The translations under genes were made by a program, and so were the position numbers. The notes beneath the pieces are model-generated. The model saw only the letters and a program-made list of their open reading frames with translations, did no database searches and was not told the DNA's origin. DNA of 11,049 nucleotides from Candidatus Cloacimonadota bacterium (GTDB lineage: Bacteria; Muiribacteriota; UBA6191; JACPRK01), in NCBI GenBank assembly GCA_021772705.1, contig JAJFLN010000834.1, positions 1-11,049 on the forward strand. The letters run 5' to 3'. Numbering within the stretch: the first letter of the stretch is position 1; each line of letters opens with the position of its first letter. Below, piece after piece: positions 1-8,452 of the stretch.

Positions 1-2
1 AT

Positions 3-51
3 CCCCTTCGGCGTAGCTCAGGACATGCTTCGACAGGCTCAGGACGAACGG
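3..51. repeat. Tandem REP-like intergenic repeat (two diverged units)
   Basis: Two adjacent units share the pattern CTTCG-n-C-n-GCTCAGGAC: the first at 6-27 (CTTCGGCGTAGCTCAGGACA) and the second at 28-51 (CTTCGACAGGCTCAGGACGA followed by ACGG). The second has weak dyad symmetry, with TTCG at one end and CGAA at the other. From memory, strings of the type CTTCGACAGGCTCAGGACGAACGG recur as dispersed intergenic repeats in many unrelated bacterial genomes, often as this kind of doublet; I cannot search to confirm that here. It lies downstream of the lipoprotein stop, a usual place for REP-like elements, which can act as mRNA-stabilising or terminating structures. Whether more units continue to the left is hidden by the window edge. 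Confidence 0.5.
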
Positions 52-80
52 ATCGGGAAAACTCGGCCATTCAGTCGTCC

Positions 81-96
81 TGGATGCGGGCATCCA
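81..96 (-). other. Small hairpin downstream of the lipoprotein gene
   Basis: TGGATGCGGGCATCCA is a near-perfect palindrome of two 7-base arms around a GG centre. It begins 36 bases after the TGA stop of the giant lipoprotein gene in the direction of its transcription. There is no immediate U-tract, and the nearest T-run on the minus strand is about 20 bases further on, so it is not a convincing intrinsic terminator. It may act as a 3'-end structure together with the REP-like repeat that follows. Chance occurrence is also possible. Confidence 0.25.
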
Positions 97-132
97 TAGT
101 GGGGCGAACGGGTTTCCGGCAGGCCCATGAAC

Positions 133-3100
133 TCAGGGGCAGGTGCCTACGGTGATTGTCTGCGCGTTCCCTGCAGCGATGGGGTTCCCGGCAAGATCGG
201 TGATCAGGGGCGAGAGAAAGACGGTGAAGATGCCGGTCGGAAACGGGCCGGAGAAGTCGATCCGGACAGCCGTGATATCGCGCTGAGAGCTACCGGGAAG
301 AGTGGTGCCCGGGATGCCCGTAAGGGCTGTCACCGTGGGGATCGTTCCACCCAGGGTGCAAGAGGCAGCCACCTGGTAGTTGTTGACGTTCAGCACCGAG
401 CTGTTCTCCATTCGCTCCGTGAACTGGATGAAGGAGCTGCTTGAGCCGATGAACCCAGTCGCTGCGATCGCTGGAGCAGTGGTGTCGCTCAAGCCAGTGA
501 AGAAGCTGAACTGGAACGTCCCGAGAGCGTTGCCGGCAGTGTCCTTGATTCGATCCGAGAGCTGAATGGTGTACAGACTGTTCAGGTCCAGTGTTCCAAC
601 GTTGATCGCAAAGGTGTTGGCAGGGCTGTTCACCTGGGTGATCTTGACACCTGGGACCTGCTGAGGATTCCCACTGGACTTGACGATGAAGTTGCTCGGG
701 TTCAGGACGGAACTCCCGAAACCGGCCGAGCCGGAAGGCTCCACGTTCATTCCTTCGCTGAAGGTGATCAGGATCAGCGTGTTGACACCGACATTCTGAG
801 ACGTGTCGCCCGGGTTGGTCTGAACGACCGCGGGAGCTGTGACGTCACCGGGTCCTCCGGGAACGGCGGCAGTCGTGAAGGCGATGACCCGATTGTTGAA
901 GGGCAGTCCGTTTGCGTCGGTGATACGGCTCGTCACGGTGAGCCGATGCTCCGTCCCTCCCAGCATCGGCAGAGGCGGCGTGACTATGAATGTGTTGGGT
1001 GGCGTCGATGCAGCGACGACCGAGACCAGGGGTATCTCTCCACCGGACGTGGTGAAGATGTAGTTGCTGACGCTCTGTACCGTGGCCGCGTTCATGGGCT
1101 CGCTGAACACGAGGAAGATCGGCGCGTTGGCATCAATCTGGTCCGTGCCATCTCCAGGGTTGGTCAGCAAGAGGTCCGGGGGAGTCCTGTCGGCCGTGTC
1201 GGCGACCTGGAACTGAAGCTGGGATGGGGTCAGGGCATTGCCGGCGACATCGGTCAGGGCACTGGTGAACAGCAACGTATGATCTGCGCCAGGGACCAGA
1301 GCGGCCGGCTTGAGCAGATAGGTGTTGGCCGGGCTGTCGGCGGTGGTGACCTGGGTGATGGCGATGCTGCCGTTGGCCGTGGACAAGACGTAGCTGGCCG
1401 GGTTCACGACAGAGCTGATCCGCATGGGCTCGCTGAAGGTCACGGCAATCAGAGTCGACGGGGCAATGCTCCCGGTCCCGTTGGCGGGATTGGTGCTCTC
1501 CACCTGTGGGGGTTCCACATCACCGGTGTCACCGATACCCACAGTGGTGAAGCTCAGCTGCTGTGACTCGCCAAGACGGTTGCCCGTGATGTCACGGAGA
1601 TTGCCGTCAACCACCAGAGTGTGGATGGTTGAATTCGCCAAAGTTTTCAGTGGGCGAAGAACGAAGGAGCTGTTCCTGAGTCCCGGACCCTGGGCCACGG
1701 TGCTGCTCAGCGGAACGGATAGACCCGTGCTGGTGAACAGGGCGTAGTTGCTCACATTGATGGCGGAGAACTGACTGCTGATCACGTCCATCTCTTCACT
1801 GAAGAAGAGAGTGATTCCCGTGGAGGGACTGACGTTGATCTGGTCCTGGGTCGGCACGGTGTTGACCAGCTGGGGCGGCTGGGTATCTCCGATGTTCGCC
1901 GTGGTGAACCTGAAGTTGGCCGGCGCCAGGGGTGTGTTGAACCGATCCACGATGTTGTTGGAGATCAGGAAGTTGAAGTCCGAGTTACCCCGAAGGGACT
2001 GAGTGGGCCGCAGCCGGTAGGTGTTGAAGCCGATGGCGGCGGGCTCAACGGTGAGCGGAATCAGCCCCTGCTCCGAGGCCAGGGTGAAGTTTGCGGCGTT
2101 GAATACGGAAGAGGCGAACCCGTTCTGCCCCTCGTTCATCTCCTGATTGAACTGAAGGATGATCGCCGTTCCGGTGCTGACTTCTGTGGCTCCGTTGAAG
2201 GGATTGGAGCTGATCAGCTGGGGCTGTTGCTGGCTTCCGCCGGCCGTGGTGGTCGTGGAAAACGCCGCGCTGAAGGGATCTGGCAGTGCATTCCCAGCCA
2301 CATCCTTGATCAGGTTCGTCACGGTGAAGAAGTAGTTCGTGACGCTTTTCAGCGGCCGGGGCAAGGTGAACTGAACCGTGTTGGGAGGCGCCGGCAGCAA
2401 GACTGCCGTGGCCGGCGTGTAGGGCGGCTCCAGGGAGTTGGAGATGAAGTAGTTCAGCGGATCCGTGGCCGTGGGACCCATGGGCTCGCTGTAGGTCACC
2501 TGCAGAAGCGTGGAGACGGCGACCCGGCTCGTACCGGGAGACGGGAACGTGGAGACGACCTGTGGAGGATTGACGTCGCCGAAGGCTCCCGTCTTGAAAA
2601 GCAAGGTCGTGTTAGCGGGCATGTTCGTCCCGTCCTGGGCCCGAAGGGCTGTGGAGAATGCCAGGCTGTAGTTCGTGTTGGGCTTGAGCGCCACGGCGGG
2701 TCGCAGCACGACGGACTGGCCGTTGTCGGCACTCTGGGCGAAGTTGATGGCGACTCGCGTGGCCGGCGATTCCGTCAGTGTGTAGTTGTTGACGTTCTCG
2801 ATAGTCGTCAAGACCATCCGGCGGGTGAATCGGGGAAGCAGCAGCCCGTTGTTCTGCTGGGGCTGGAACTGCTGATCTCCATCCTGAGGCGAGGAGCCCA
2901 CCCTGTCGACCAGGTTGGCGTTGCCTGCAGCGGTCCGGAACGAGATGCCCGTCGAGATGGTCTGGTTTCCGACGGAGTCCACCAGGAGCTCGGGACGGAA
3001 CACGAGCAGATGGTCAGTCAGGGGCTGCAAGGGAAGCACTCTGGGGGTGAGGCGGAAGGTGTTGGCCACACCGGTGAGGATATCCACCCGGGCGATTCCG

Positions 3101-4722
3101 ACCGTACCGGCCGAGCTGATGAAGTCGTAGGCAGCAGACAGCGTGACCCCCACACCCATGGGCTCGCTCCAGGTCACGCTGATGACGGAGTCGAGGGAGG
3201 CATCGGCCTGCGAGTTTGCTGGCGTCGAGGCCAGCACGATGGGTGGAGTGTTATCCCCCAAATTCGTGGTAGTGAAACTGAAGAACTGGCCCGGGACCTG
3301 GAAGTTGCCATCCTTGTCCTGGATGTTGTTCACGGCCAGTGTGTAGACCGCATTTGGGTTCAGGGGTGCCCCGACGGTGAGTTGCACAGAATTCCTGGGC
3401 GACGTCAAGGTCCGAACGGCTGTCAGGGGCACGCTGGCGATCCCGCCCCCGAGAGGCTGGAAAGTGAGGGAGTAATTGCTCAGTCTGAGGGCGCTTGCTG
3501 TCAGCAGCGTCTCGTCAAATGCGACCTGAATGAAGGACTGTGTAGTGGCTACATTCTCCTGGCCATTGAAAGGGAGGCTACCGATGATGCGGGGACCATC
3601 GACGCGCATGGTGAAGCGGATGGTGGTCCTGGCCGACCGGACTCCCTCCGTGTCCCTGATCTCGTCTGAGAGTGAGAGGGCGAATGTGCTGGCCAGGGTC
3701 AGGGGCAGACTGGGGGTGTACTTGAAGGTGTTGACGATGGAGGGGAACACTTCAACCTTGCCGGCGGGATCGATGACCGGGGAGCTGGGGTTCTCTCTGA
3801 TGAACAGCACCGTCTGGGTATTGACGGTGGAGCTGTTCATGGCTCGGTCGAAGGTGAAGAGGAGAGACGTGTCAGGGCTGACGTTGGTGGCCCCAGCCGC
3901 AGGCAGAGAGGAGATCACCCGGGCGGAGGTCACGGTTCCCGTCCTGGCGGCTCCCTCGGTCTGGAAGCCGATGTTGGCTCCCCGGAAAGCCGTGCCGAAC
4001 TGGTCACGAATCTGAGTCGACAGGGCCAGGAAGTACGTGGTGCCTTCTGTCAGGGGAAAGCGGGGCTTGAACACGACGCTGCGGCCGGTGGAGTCGAAAC
4101 TCGTGTCGGCAGTTCCATCGATCGGGATCGACGGCGCCGGACTGATCCTGGTAAGCCTGACGGACCCCAGGGCTCCCGTGGTGATCGACGAGACATCAAT
4201 CGGAACGTTGAATGAGACCCGGGGTTGAATGGAAGTGGGAACGTTGGTGTCGCCCGAGACGGGGGAGGAGGTGACTATGATGGGGACCACGGAGGCGAGT
4301 CGGGCCTGGAATTCCAGCCGTTCGTTCTGAAGGACTCTCACATCCACCCGGGTCGCTGCGATCCCCGAAACAGGCGGCACGATGTCGAGTGTCAGATTCA
4401 CTTCCGCAGGCACTCCCGGGAAGGAGTACTTGCCGCTCGCGTCAGCCGTGGCCGTTGCGATGGCGACTCCCCGGTTCGACAGAATCAATCTGGATCCGGG
4501 AATCGGAAGTCCGCTGGCGTTGACGACGGTGCCAAACAGGCTGCCCGTGACGCCCGGTTCGCCCACGGTGGTCGACGTTCCGGAACCGCTGGCGCTGGTG
4601 CTGCTTCCTCCCCCGTCGCCGCCGCCACATCCCACAGCGATCACGCCGAGGATGAGCAGGCAACTCAGGAAGAGGGCGCCACTTCCGGTTCTACCATCTC
4701 GTCTGTCGAGTACGGTTTTCAT
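133..4722 (-). CDS. Giant lipoprotein with twelve SbsA/Big_5-type Ig-like repeats
   Basis: Predicted exported lipoprotein of 1529 residues from the ATG at 4722. Residues 1-32 form a signal: a basic stretch (K2, R7, R8, R11), a hydrophobic core, then VIAVGC with Cys32 as the likely lipidated residue; Ala at -3 makes the lipobox slightly atypical. A Gly/Ser/Thr linker follows, then a carboxypeptidase-regulatory-like beta-sandwich at about 57-145 (ADASGKYSFPGVP). Twelve Ig-like repeats of 105-115 residues then start at about 145, 266, 376, 492, 602, 718, 833, 948, 1070, 1180, 1295 and 1414. The classic unit opens PPxVxxTxPxxG, continues with FSEPM-like motifs, and closes with IxDxxGN plus an FxFTT-like strand; this is the Big_5 pattern. 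The first three and the fifth units are most diverged, and the last is irregular and carries two Cys. No enzyme motif or C-terminal anchor is seen. A TTG at 4776 would add 18 residues, but it makes an overlong n-region and has only a weak Shine-Dalgarno. Likely role: cell-surface structural, adhesive or scaffold protein; ligand unknown. Confidence 0.9.
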   Translation of the reverse strand: MKTVLDRRDGRTGSGALFLSCLLILGVIAVGCGGGDGGGSSTSASGSGTSTTVGEPGVTGSLFGTVVNASGLPIPGSRLILSNRGVAIATATADASGKYSFPGVPAEVNLTLDIVPPVSGIAATRVDVRVLQNERLEFQARLASVVPIIVTSSPVSGDTNVPTSIQPRVSFNVPIDVSSITTGALGSVRLTRISPAPSIPIDGTADTSFDSTGRSVVFKPRFPLTEGTTYFLALSTQIRDQFGTAFRGANIGFQTEGAARTGTVTSARVISSLPAAGATNVSPDTSLLFTFDRAMNSSTVNTQTVLFIRENPSSPVIDPAGKVEVFPSIVNTFKYTPSLPLTLASTFALSLSDEIRDTEGVRSARTTIRFTMRVDGPRIIGSLPFNGQENVATTQSFIQVAFDETLLTASALRLSNYSLTFQPLGGGIASVPLTAVRTLTSPRNSVQLTVGAPLNPNAVYTLAVNNIQDKDGNFQVPGQFFSFTTTNLGDNTPPIVLASTPANSQADASLDSVISVTWSEPMGVGVTLSAAYDFISSAGTVGIARVDILTGVANTFRLTPRVLPLQPLTDHLLVFRPELLVDSVGNQTISTGISFRTAAGNANLVDRVGSSPQDGDQQFQPQQNNGLLLPRFTRRMVLTTIENVNNYTLTESPATRVAINFAQSADNGQSVVLRPAVALKPNTNYSLAFSTALRAQDGTNMPANTTLLFKTGAFGDVNPPQVVSTFPSPGTSRVAVSTLLQVTYSEPMGPTATDPLNYFISNSLEPPYTPATAVLLPAPPNTVQFTLPRPLKSVTNYFFTVTNLIKDVAGNALPDPFSAAFSTTTTAGGSQQQPQLISSNPFNGATEVSTGTAIILQFNQEMNEGQNGFASSVFNAANFTLASEQGLIPLTVEPAAIGFNTYRLRPTQSLRGNSDFNFLISNNIVDRFNTPLAPANFRFTTANIGDTQPPQLVNTVPTQDQINVSPSTGITLFFSEEMDVISSQFSAINVSNYALFTSTGLSVPLSSTVAQGPGLRNSSFVLRPLKTLANSTIHTLVVDGNLRDITGNRLGESQQLSFTTVGIGDTGDVEPPQVESTNPANGTGSIAPSTLIAVTFSEPMRISSVVNPASYVLSTANGSIAITQVTTADSPANTYLLKPAALVPGADHTLLFTSALTDVAGNALTPSQLQFQVADTADRTPPDLLLTNPGDGTDQIDANAPIFLVFSEPMNAATVQSVSNYIFTTSGGEIPLVSVVAASTPPNTFIVTPPLPMLGGTEHRLTVTSRITDANGLPFNNRVIAFTTAAVPGGPGDVTAPAVVQTNPGDTSQNVGVNTLILITFSEGMNVEPSGSAGFGSSVLNPSNFIVKSSGNPQQVPGVKITQVNSPANTFAINVGTLDLNSLYTIQLSDRIKDTAGNALGTFQFSFFTGLSDTTAPAIAATGFIGSSSSFIQFTERMENSSVLNVNNYQVAASCTLGGTIPTVTALTGIPGTTLPGSSQRDITAVRIDFSGPFPTGIFTVFLSPLITDLAGNPIAAGNAQTITVGTCP

Positions 4723-4793
4723 AGGCGATCTGTCGGGTCTCCCCGATCTGCTATCGGACGAATCGGTCCGATCCAATACTGTTTCCGCCGGTT

Positions 4794-6608
4794 TCAGATG
4801 GCGGGAGGCAAACTAATAGTGAACTCGGTCCCCTCGCCCACGCGGCTCTTCACCCGAATGTCGCCGCCGTGGTCCTTGATAATTCCGTAGCTGATGGCCA
4901 GCCCCAGTCCCGTTCCTTCCCCCACTTCCTTGGTGGTGAAGAAGGGGTCGAAGATCCGGTCCAAGTTCTCCGCAGGGATTCCACTTCCAGAGTCGGCGAA
5001 GGTGAGGATGACCTTCTTGTTGACCGTGTCGTGCCACGCTCGGATCCGGATCGTGCCACCCTTGTCATGAAGGGCGTGTTTGGCGTTGGTCAGGAGGTTG
5101 ACGAACACCTGCTGCATGTTCCCCCGGTCCGCCCAGATGGCGGGCAGGTTGTCTGGCAACTGAACCAGGACCTCTGTCTGATCGAGCTTGATCTGTGGCC
5201 GCATGATCTCGACGGCGTCATCCACGACAGTGTGAATCTCGGTTCGCTGCAATTCCGGCATACCCTGGCGGCTGAACTCGAGAAGGTTTCTGACTATCCG
5301 GGTAGCCCGGTTCGTCTCGTTGAAGATGTTCTCGAGACTGGAGGCCACCGTCGAGTCGTTTTCGATGCCTCCTTCCGAAAGGATCTGGGCATAGAGCTTG
5401 ATGTTAGAGAGAGGATTGTTGATTTCGTGGGCCACTCCGGCAGCCAGGATTCCGATGGAAGACAGCTTGTCGGCTTGCCGGATCTGGTCGTGAAGCTTCT
5501 TGACGTAGCTGATGTCCTTCAGGGACTCCACGCCGCCGGCCTGCTGGCCAGTGGCATCTCGGAGGGGCGCCCCGCTGACAATGAAGCTGTCCCCTTCCCT
5601 CTCGAATTCCTCGACAAAGACTTCTCGCTCCGGCGACTCGTCTTCTCTGGGAAGACGCTTCAACAAGCAGTCGGTCTCACAGAACGGGTAATTCAGGACC
5701 TGGTGACACTTCTTACCGATCACGTCCTCGGCCTTGACTCCCTTGATCTTCTCGGCCGCTGGGTTGAATGTCGTGATCTCCCAGTCCTCGTTGACCGTGT
5801 ATACCCCATCTGCCACGGAGGCCAGGATTCCCTCGGATCGACCCTTCTCCTCCTGGAGCTGCTCTGTCCGATGAGTGACCCTCTCTTCCAGATCCTCGTT
5901 GATCCGCTGGAGCCGGTCCCGATAGTCTTGCAGGTGATCCAGCATGAAGTTGAAGCTCGTGGCCAGGCGCTGTTGCTCCCGGCTCGCTACATGCTGATCC
6001 AGGTAACTGTCGAAGTCACCCTGGGCGATCCGCTTTGTAGCATCGACGAATTTCTCGAGAGGACGTGTCACAATCTCCCTGAGAAGCAAGTGCAATGCCA
6101 GCCCGAACAGCACGAGGATGTCGACTACGATGACCAGATTGATCAGGGTCAACCGGCTGGAGGCCTCGCTCTGGGGCGTCTTCCAAAAGTCGATGTGGAT
6201 ATTCCCCGCCGGCTGCGCCTTTTCGTTATAGAGCGGTAAGGTGCGGCTCAGAACGAGATCGGGACGGTATCCCTGGGCCATGAGCTGCATGTCCAGGACC
6301 GGGGAGACGACCCGGACCCGGGCCACATCGTCATCCTCTGCGATGCTGTCCAGGCCTGCTCTGAGAGGCTTGGGGCTGCCCAGCTGTTGAGCTCGCATAT
6401 GGTACAGCGACAGGAGCCTGCTGATGTAGGACTCTTTGCTCAAATACCGATCTAGCTGATGGCTTCTGTCCTCCGTCACGGAGTAGTAGTAGGACAGAAA
6501 GAACATGACCGTCAGCACGATCAGTGCGATGACCATGACCTGCGTGTGAGTGGAGAACCAGAACGGAAATGAGGTCTCGTTCGCCTCTGTTTTCTGGGTG
6601 GCCGTCAT
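4794..6608 (-). CDS. Membrane sensor histidine kinase (HAMP-PAS-HisKA-HATPase)
   Basis: A 604-residue sensor kinase of a two-component system in the inner membrane. TM1 is at about 23-43, followed by a periplasmic sensor of about 110 residues with no recognised family. TM2 is at about 155-175, then HAMP at about 176-228 (the TRPLEKF start is typical), a coiled linker at 228-256, PAS at about 256-368, and HisKA at about 380-448 with the phospho-acceptor His394 in GVAHEINNPL. The ATPase domain at about 490-602 has the N-box (NLLTNAKHAL, 504-513), G1 (DSGSGIP, 539-545), F-box (FDPFFTTK, 553-560) and G2 (GEGTGLGL, 563-570), so it looks catalytically complete. The H-box and kinase core resemble the NtrB/ZraS-like class. 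The PAS carries an unusual Cys cluster (C301, C310, C314). No response regulator gene lies next to it, so it is an orphan kinase here. The start is ATG with a poor Shine-Dalgarno. The stop is 17 bases before a possible TTG, and 71 bases before the preferred ATG, of the lipoprotein gene. Confidence 0.95.
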   Translation of the reverse strand: MTATQKTEANETSFPFWFSTHTQVMVIALIVLTVMFFLSYYYSVTEDRSHQLDRYLSKESYISRLLSLYHMRAQQLGSPKPLRAGLDSIAEDDDVARVRVVSPVLDMQLMAQGYRPDLVLSRTLPLYNEKAQPAGNIHIDFWKTPQSEASSRLTLINLVIVVDILVLFGLALHLLLREIVTRPLEKFVDATKRIAQGDFDSYLDQHVASREQQRLATSFNFMLDHLQDYRDRLQRINEDLEERVTHRTEQLQEEKGRSEGILASVADGVYTVNEDWEITTFNPAAEKIKGVKAEDVIGKKCHQVLNYPFCETDCLLKRLPREDESPEREVFVEEFEREGDSFIVSGAPLRDATGQQAGGVESLKDISYVKKLHDQIRQADKLSSIGILAAGVAHEINNPLSNIKLYAQILSEGGIENDSTVASSLENIFNETNRATRIVRNLLEFSRQGMPELQRTEIHTVVDDAVEIMRPQIKLDQTEVLVQLPDNLPAIWADRGNMQQVFVNLLTNAKHALHDKGGTIRIRAWHDTVNKKVILTFADSGSGIPAENLDRIFDPFFTTKEVGEGTGLGLAISYGIIKDHGGDIRVKSRVGEGTEFTISLPPAI

Positions 6609-6696
6609 GTGCGGATCCGGCTTGTCGATCTGAACCGATCGGGGCGATCCAGTTCGCTCTGTTCACCGAAAGTCTACCTTGGTACTCGGCTCAACA

Positions 6697-6713
6697 CCTA
6701 GAACGGTCCTAGG
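6697..6713 (-). other. Hairpin just after the TPR gene stop (weak terminator or attenuator candidate)
   Basis: Read on the minus strand, CCTAGGACCGTTCTAGG begins three bases after the TAA stop of the TPR gene. It can fold into a 7-bp stem, including one G-U pair, with a 3-base loop. It lacks a following U-tract, so a strong intrinsic terminator is unlikely. It sits in the only sizeable gap inside the gene series (6609-6716, 108 bases), so it could reduce read-through into the kinase gene or protect the upstream mRNA. I see no convincing -35/-10 pair for the kinase in the same gap. Confidence 0.25.
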
Positions 6714-6716
6714 GAC

Positions 6717-7691
6717 TTACCAGAGCCTCTTTATAAGGATCACCAGGAACAACCCGGATGCGACTGTCGCCAGGAGCCCGAGCTTTTGATAGAACTGGGG
6801 TGGAAACTCCGGTTCGAGCCAGACCTCTTCGTGATCTCCGTGCTCGAACTGAAGGTCCGTGGCCCGGTGCCGCTCCGTCTCCGTTCGTGGAAGGGTTTCC
6901 ACGTCCTTGTACTCCTCGGGATCGAACTTGGCTTCCGGGTTGGATATCCAGGTCCGGATCCATCGACTGATGTGGTTTGTGGGGCTGAAGGCCCGGGATT
7001 CATTCCACCACTTGTAAGTATTCGGCCAGTCCCGGAGTTCAAAGTAAGAGGTCGCCAGGTAGGCCATGTAGGTCCTGAGCTTCATGCGATCGTGCTCTTC
7101 TTCGAAGCCCTCACTCCCCACGTTTCGGGGGTTCAGGACCCGGGAATACAGCCCGATCGCCTTCTCCAGGTAGGCCTTGGCCGGCGCATACATCTTCGTC
7201 TGGAAATAAATCTCCCCGGCCTGGCCGTAGAGTTTGTACAGCTTCGGATTGGATTCGTTGTAAAGGATCGCCTGGTGGAGATAGCCCATCCCCTCCTTGA
7301 AGCGTCCCCGATCCCGGGTCAGGTGTTCGGCCAGTGCGGTCTGGGCATCGGTGAAGGTGGGGTCCAGCATCGTCACGAACTGGAGCAAGGTCACGATCTC
7401 CTTGTTCATTCGCCACGAGACACCCATGGACTCTTCCTTGACGATCTTCTCGCCCTCCCGGACGACCATCTTGATCGGATCGCCCATGTGCATGTAGCTA
7501 TCGATGCGAACCCAGACCGCCGAGGCCAGGGCGGATCGAACACCAAAGGAGATCTTGTTCAGCGTCCGGCCCTCGATGGAGTCATCCAGGGAGATCTCCG
7601 TGAGCTGGGCCGTCTGGTTCCACATGTAGGACTGCAGCGTCATCAATACTGCCAGGAGCAGGGCGATCCAGTATGCCGGCGAAGCTCTCAC
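6717..7691 (-). CDS. Two-TM TPR protein coupled to the ABC-2 exporter
   Basis: A 324-residue protein of unknown specific function. It starts at GTG (7691-7689) and overlaps the TGA of the permease gene by 4 bases (GTGA), a sign of translational coupling. An N-terminal hydrophobic segment lies at about 6-22 and a C-terminal one at about 303-320, the latter followed by KRLW. Basic residues flank the outer ends of both, so the positive-inside rule puts both termini in the cytoplasm and the 280-residue middle in the periplasm. The middle contains helical repeats that look like TPRs at about 96-129, 130-163, 165-185 and 204-237 (for example LYKLYGQAGEIYFQTKMY and YMAYLATSYFELRDW). An FGVRSALASAVWVRIDSYM segment at 49-67 looks conserved in character but I cannot name its family. 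Most likely it is a periplasmic scaffold or substrate-binding partner of the exporter, though assembly or stabilisation of the permease is also possible. No enzyme motif was seen. Confidence 0.85.
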   Translation of the reverse strand: MRASPAYWIALLLAVLMTLQSYMWNQTAQLTEISLDDSIEGRTLNKISFGVRSALASAVWVRIDSYMHMGDPIKMVVREGEKIVKEESMGVSWRMNKEIVTLLQFVTMLDPTFTDAQTALAEHLTRDRGRFKEGMGYLHQAILYNESNPKLYKLYGQAGEIYFQTKMYAPAKAYLEKAIGLYSRVLNPRNVGSEGFEEEHDRMKLRTYMAYLATSYFELRDWPNTYKWWNESRAFSPTNHISRWIRTWISNPEAKFDPEEYKDVETLPRTETERHRATDLQFEHGDHEEVWLEPEFPPQFYQKLGLLATVASGLFLVILIKRLW

Positions 7692-8452
7692 AGGTCCCGC
7701 CTGCGGAAGATGAGATGCCCCAGCAGCAGGAACAGCAGCGAATAGAGCGCGGCGTAGGTAAACAGGACTCCCATGAATGCGTTGCCGATCTGGACGTCAT
7801 GCACCACGCTCTGCTGCACGTCGAAGTTCCGGAAGTTGGGCAAGAGCAGCTGGCAGAACTTCAGGAGACCGCTGACCAGCTGGCTCCCTCCTTCGGTGAA
7901 GCTGTACTGCAGATAGTCCCCGACGTGTCCAAAGAGATAGACGAAGAAGGACAGGGCCACGTTGAGTATCTTCGAGAGGAATGTGGAGAAGAAGATGAGG
8001 ACGCTGACGAAGATCGTCAACTTGGCAAACAGCATGGCCAGGCCCTTGAACAGGTTCGCATCCACCGCCTCCGAGTTCACTCCCAGCAGCAAGCAGAGCA
8101 ACAGACTCATCAATGCCATCGCGGTGAACAGCACGGTGGTGACGCCCAGGAACTTCCCGAGCAAGAACTCGAATCGATAGAGGGGCTTGGTCAGCAGGAA
8201 GTAGATCGTCTTTCTGTCCAGCTCGTTGGGTACCTGCTCGATGGTGATGAACAGACTCAGCACGATTCCGAAGAAGCTGATGGTGGTGTAGGTCATGTCC
8301 TTCAAGATCTTCGTCTGCACCTGGGACTCGAAGTGCGACATCGAGCCTGAGATCAGCATGATGATCACAGCGAAGATGAGAATGACGTAGAGGATCTTGT
8401 TCCGGATGGACTCCCGAATGGTGTTGCGCGCAATGATCAGGGCCCGTCTCAT
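7688..8452 (-). CDS. ABC-2 type transporter permease
   Basis: A 254-residue polytopic membrane protein, the permease half of an ABC-2-class exporter. It opens with a basic amphipathic stretch (ARNTIRESIRNKIL, 8-21) typical of ABC-2/NosY-like permeases before TM1. Hydrophobic segments are visible at about 21-37, 55-72, 103-125, 138-158, 162-178 and 225-248, giving six TMs with both ends cytoplasmic. The C-terminus, FRRRDL, is also characteristic of the family, as is the LPNFRNFD segment before the last TM. Its ATG directly follows the TAG stop of the ATPase gene, and its Shine-Dalgarno (GGAGAA) lies in the last codons of that gene, so the two are co-translated. It probably works as a homodimer with the adjacent ATPase. 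The substrate cannot be read from sequence; polymer, lipid, antibiotic or protein export are all possible. Confidence 0.93.
   Translation of the reverse strand: MRRALIIARNTIRESIRNKILYVILIFAVIIMLISGSMSHFESQVQTKILKDMTYTTISFFGIVLSLFITIEQVPNELDRKTIYFLLTKPLYRFEFLLGKFLGVTTVLFTAMALMSLLLCLLLGVNSEAVDANLFKGLAMLFAKLTIFVSVLIFFSTFLSKILNVALSFFVYLFGHVGDYLQYSFTEGGSQLVSGLLKFCQLLLPNFRNFDVQQSVVHDVQIGNAFMGVLFTYAALYSLLFLLLGHLIFRRRDL

Noticed and set aside
2227..3669. 480-codon open frame on the plus strand opposite the lipoprotein gene
   Set aside because: Its translation is rich in Gly, Arg, Gln, Asp and His with no domain pattern, while the minus strand carries clear Ig repeats. Long antisense frames are expected opposite GC-biased genes.
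133..4722. Repeat array considered as a CRISPR or DNA-level tandem repeat
   Set aside because: The periodicity is about 320-345 bases and is protein-level (Ig-like domains in one frame); no short repeat-spacer pattern exists.
4723..4776. TTG at 4776 as the lipoprotein start
   Set aside because: It gives a 38-residue acidic and basic mixed region before the hydrophobic core. The ATG at 4722 gives a normal lipoprotein signal. The ATG's own Shine-Dalgarno is distant, so this is a preference, not proof.
4869..6239. 456-codon open frame on the plus strand opposite the histidine kinase
   Set aside because: It runs exactly antisense to the conserved PAS-HisKA-HATPase domains, has mirror-codon composition and no recognisable motif. 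It is a shadow of the kinase gene.
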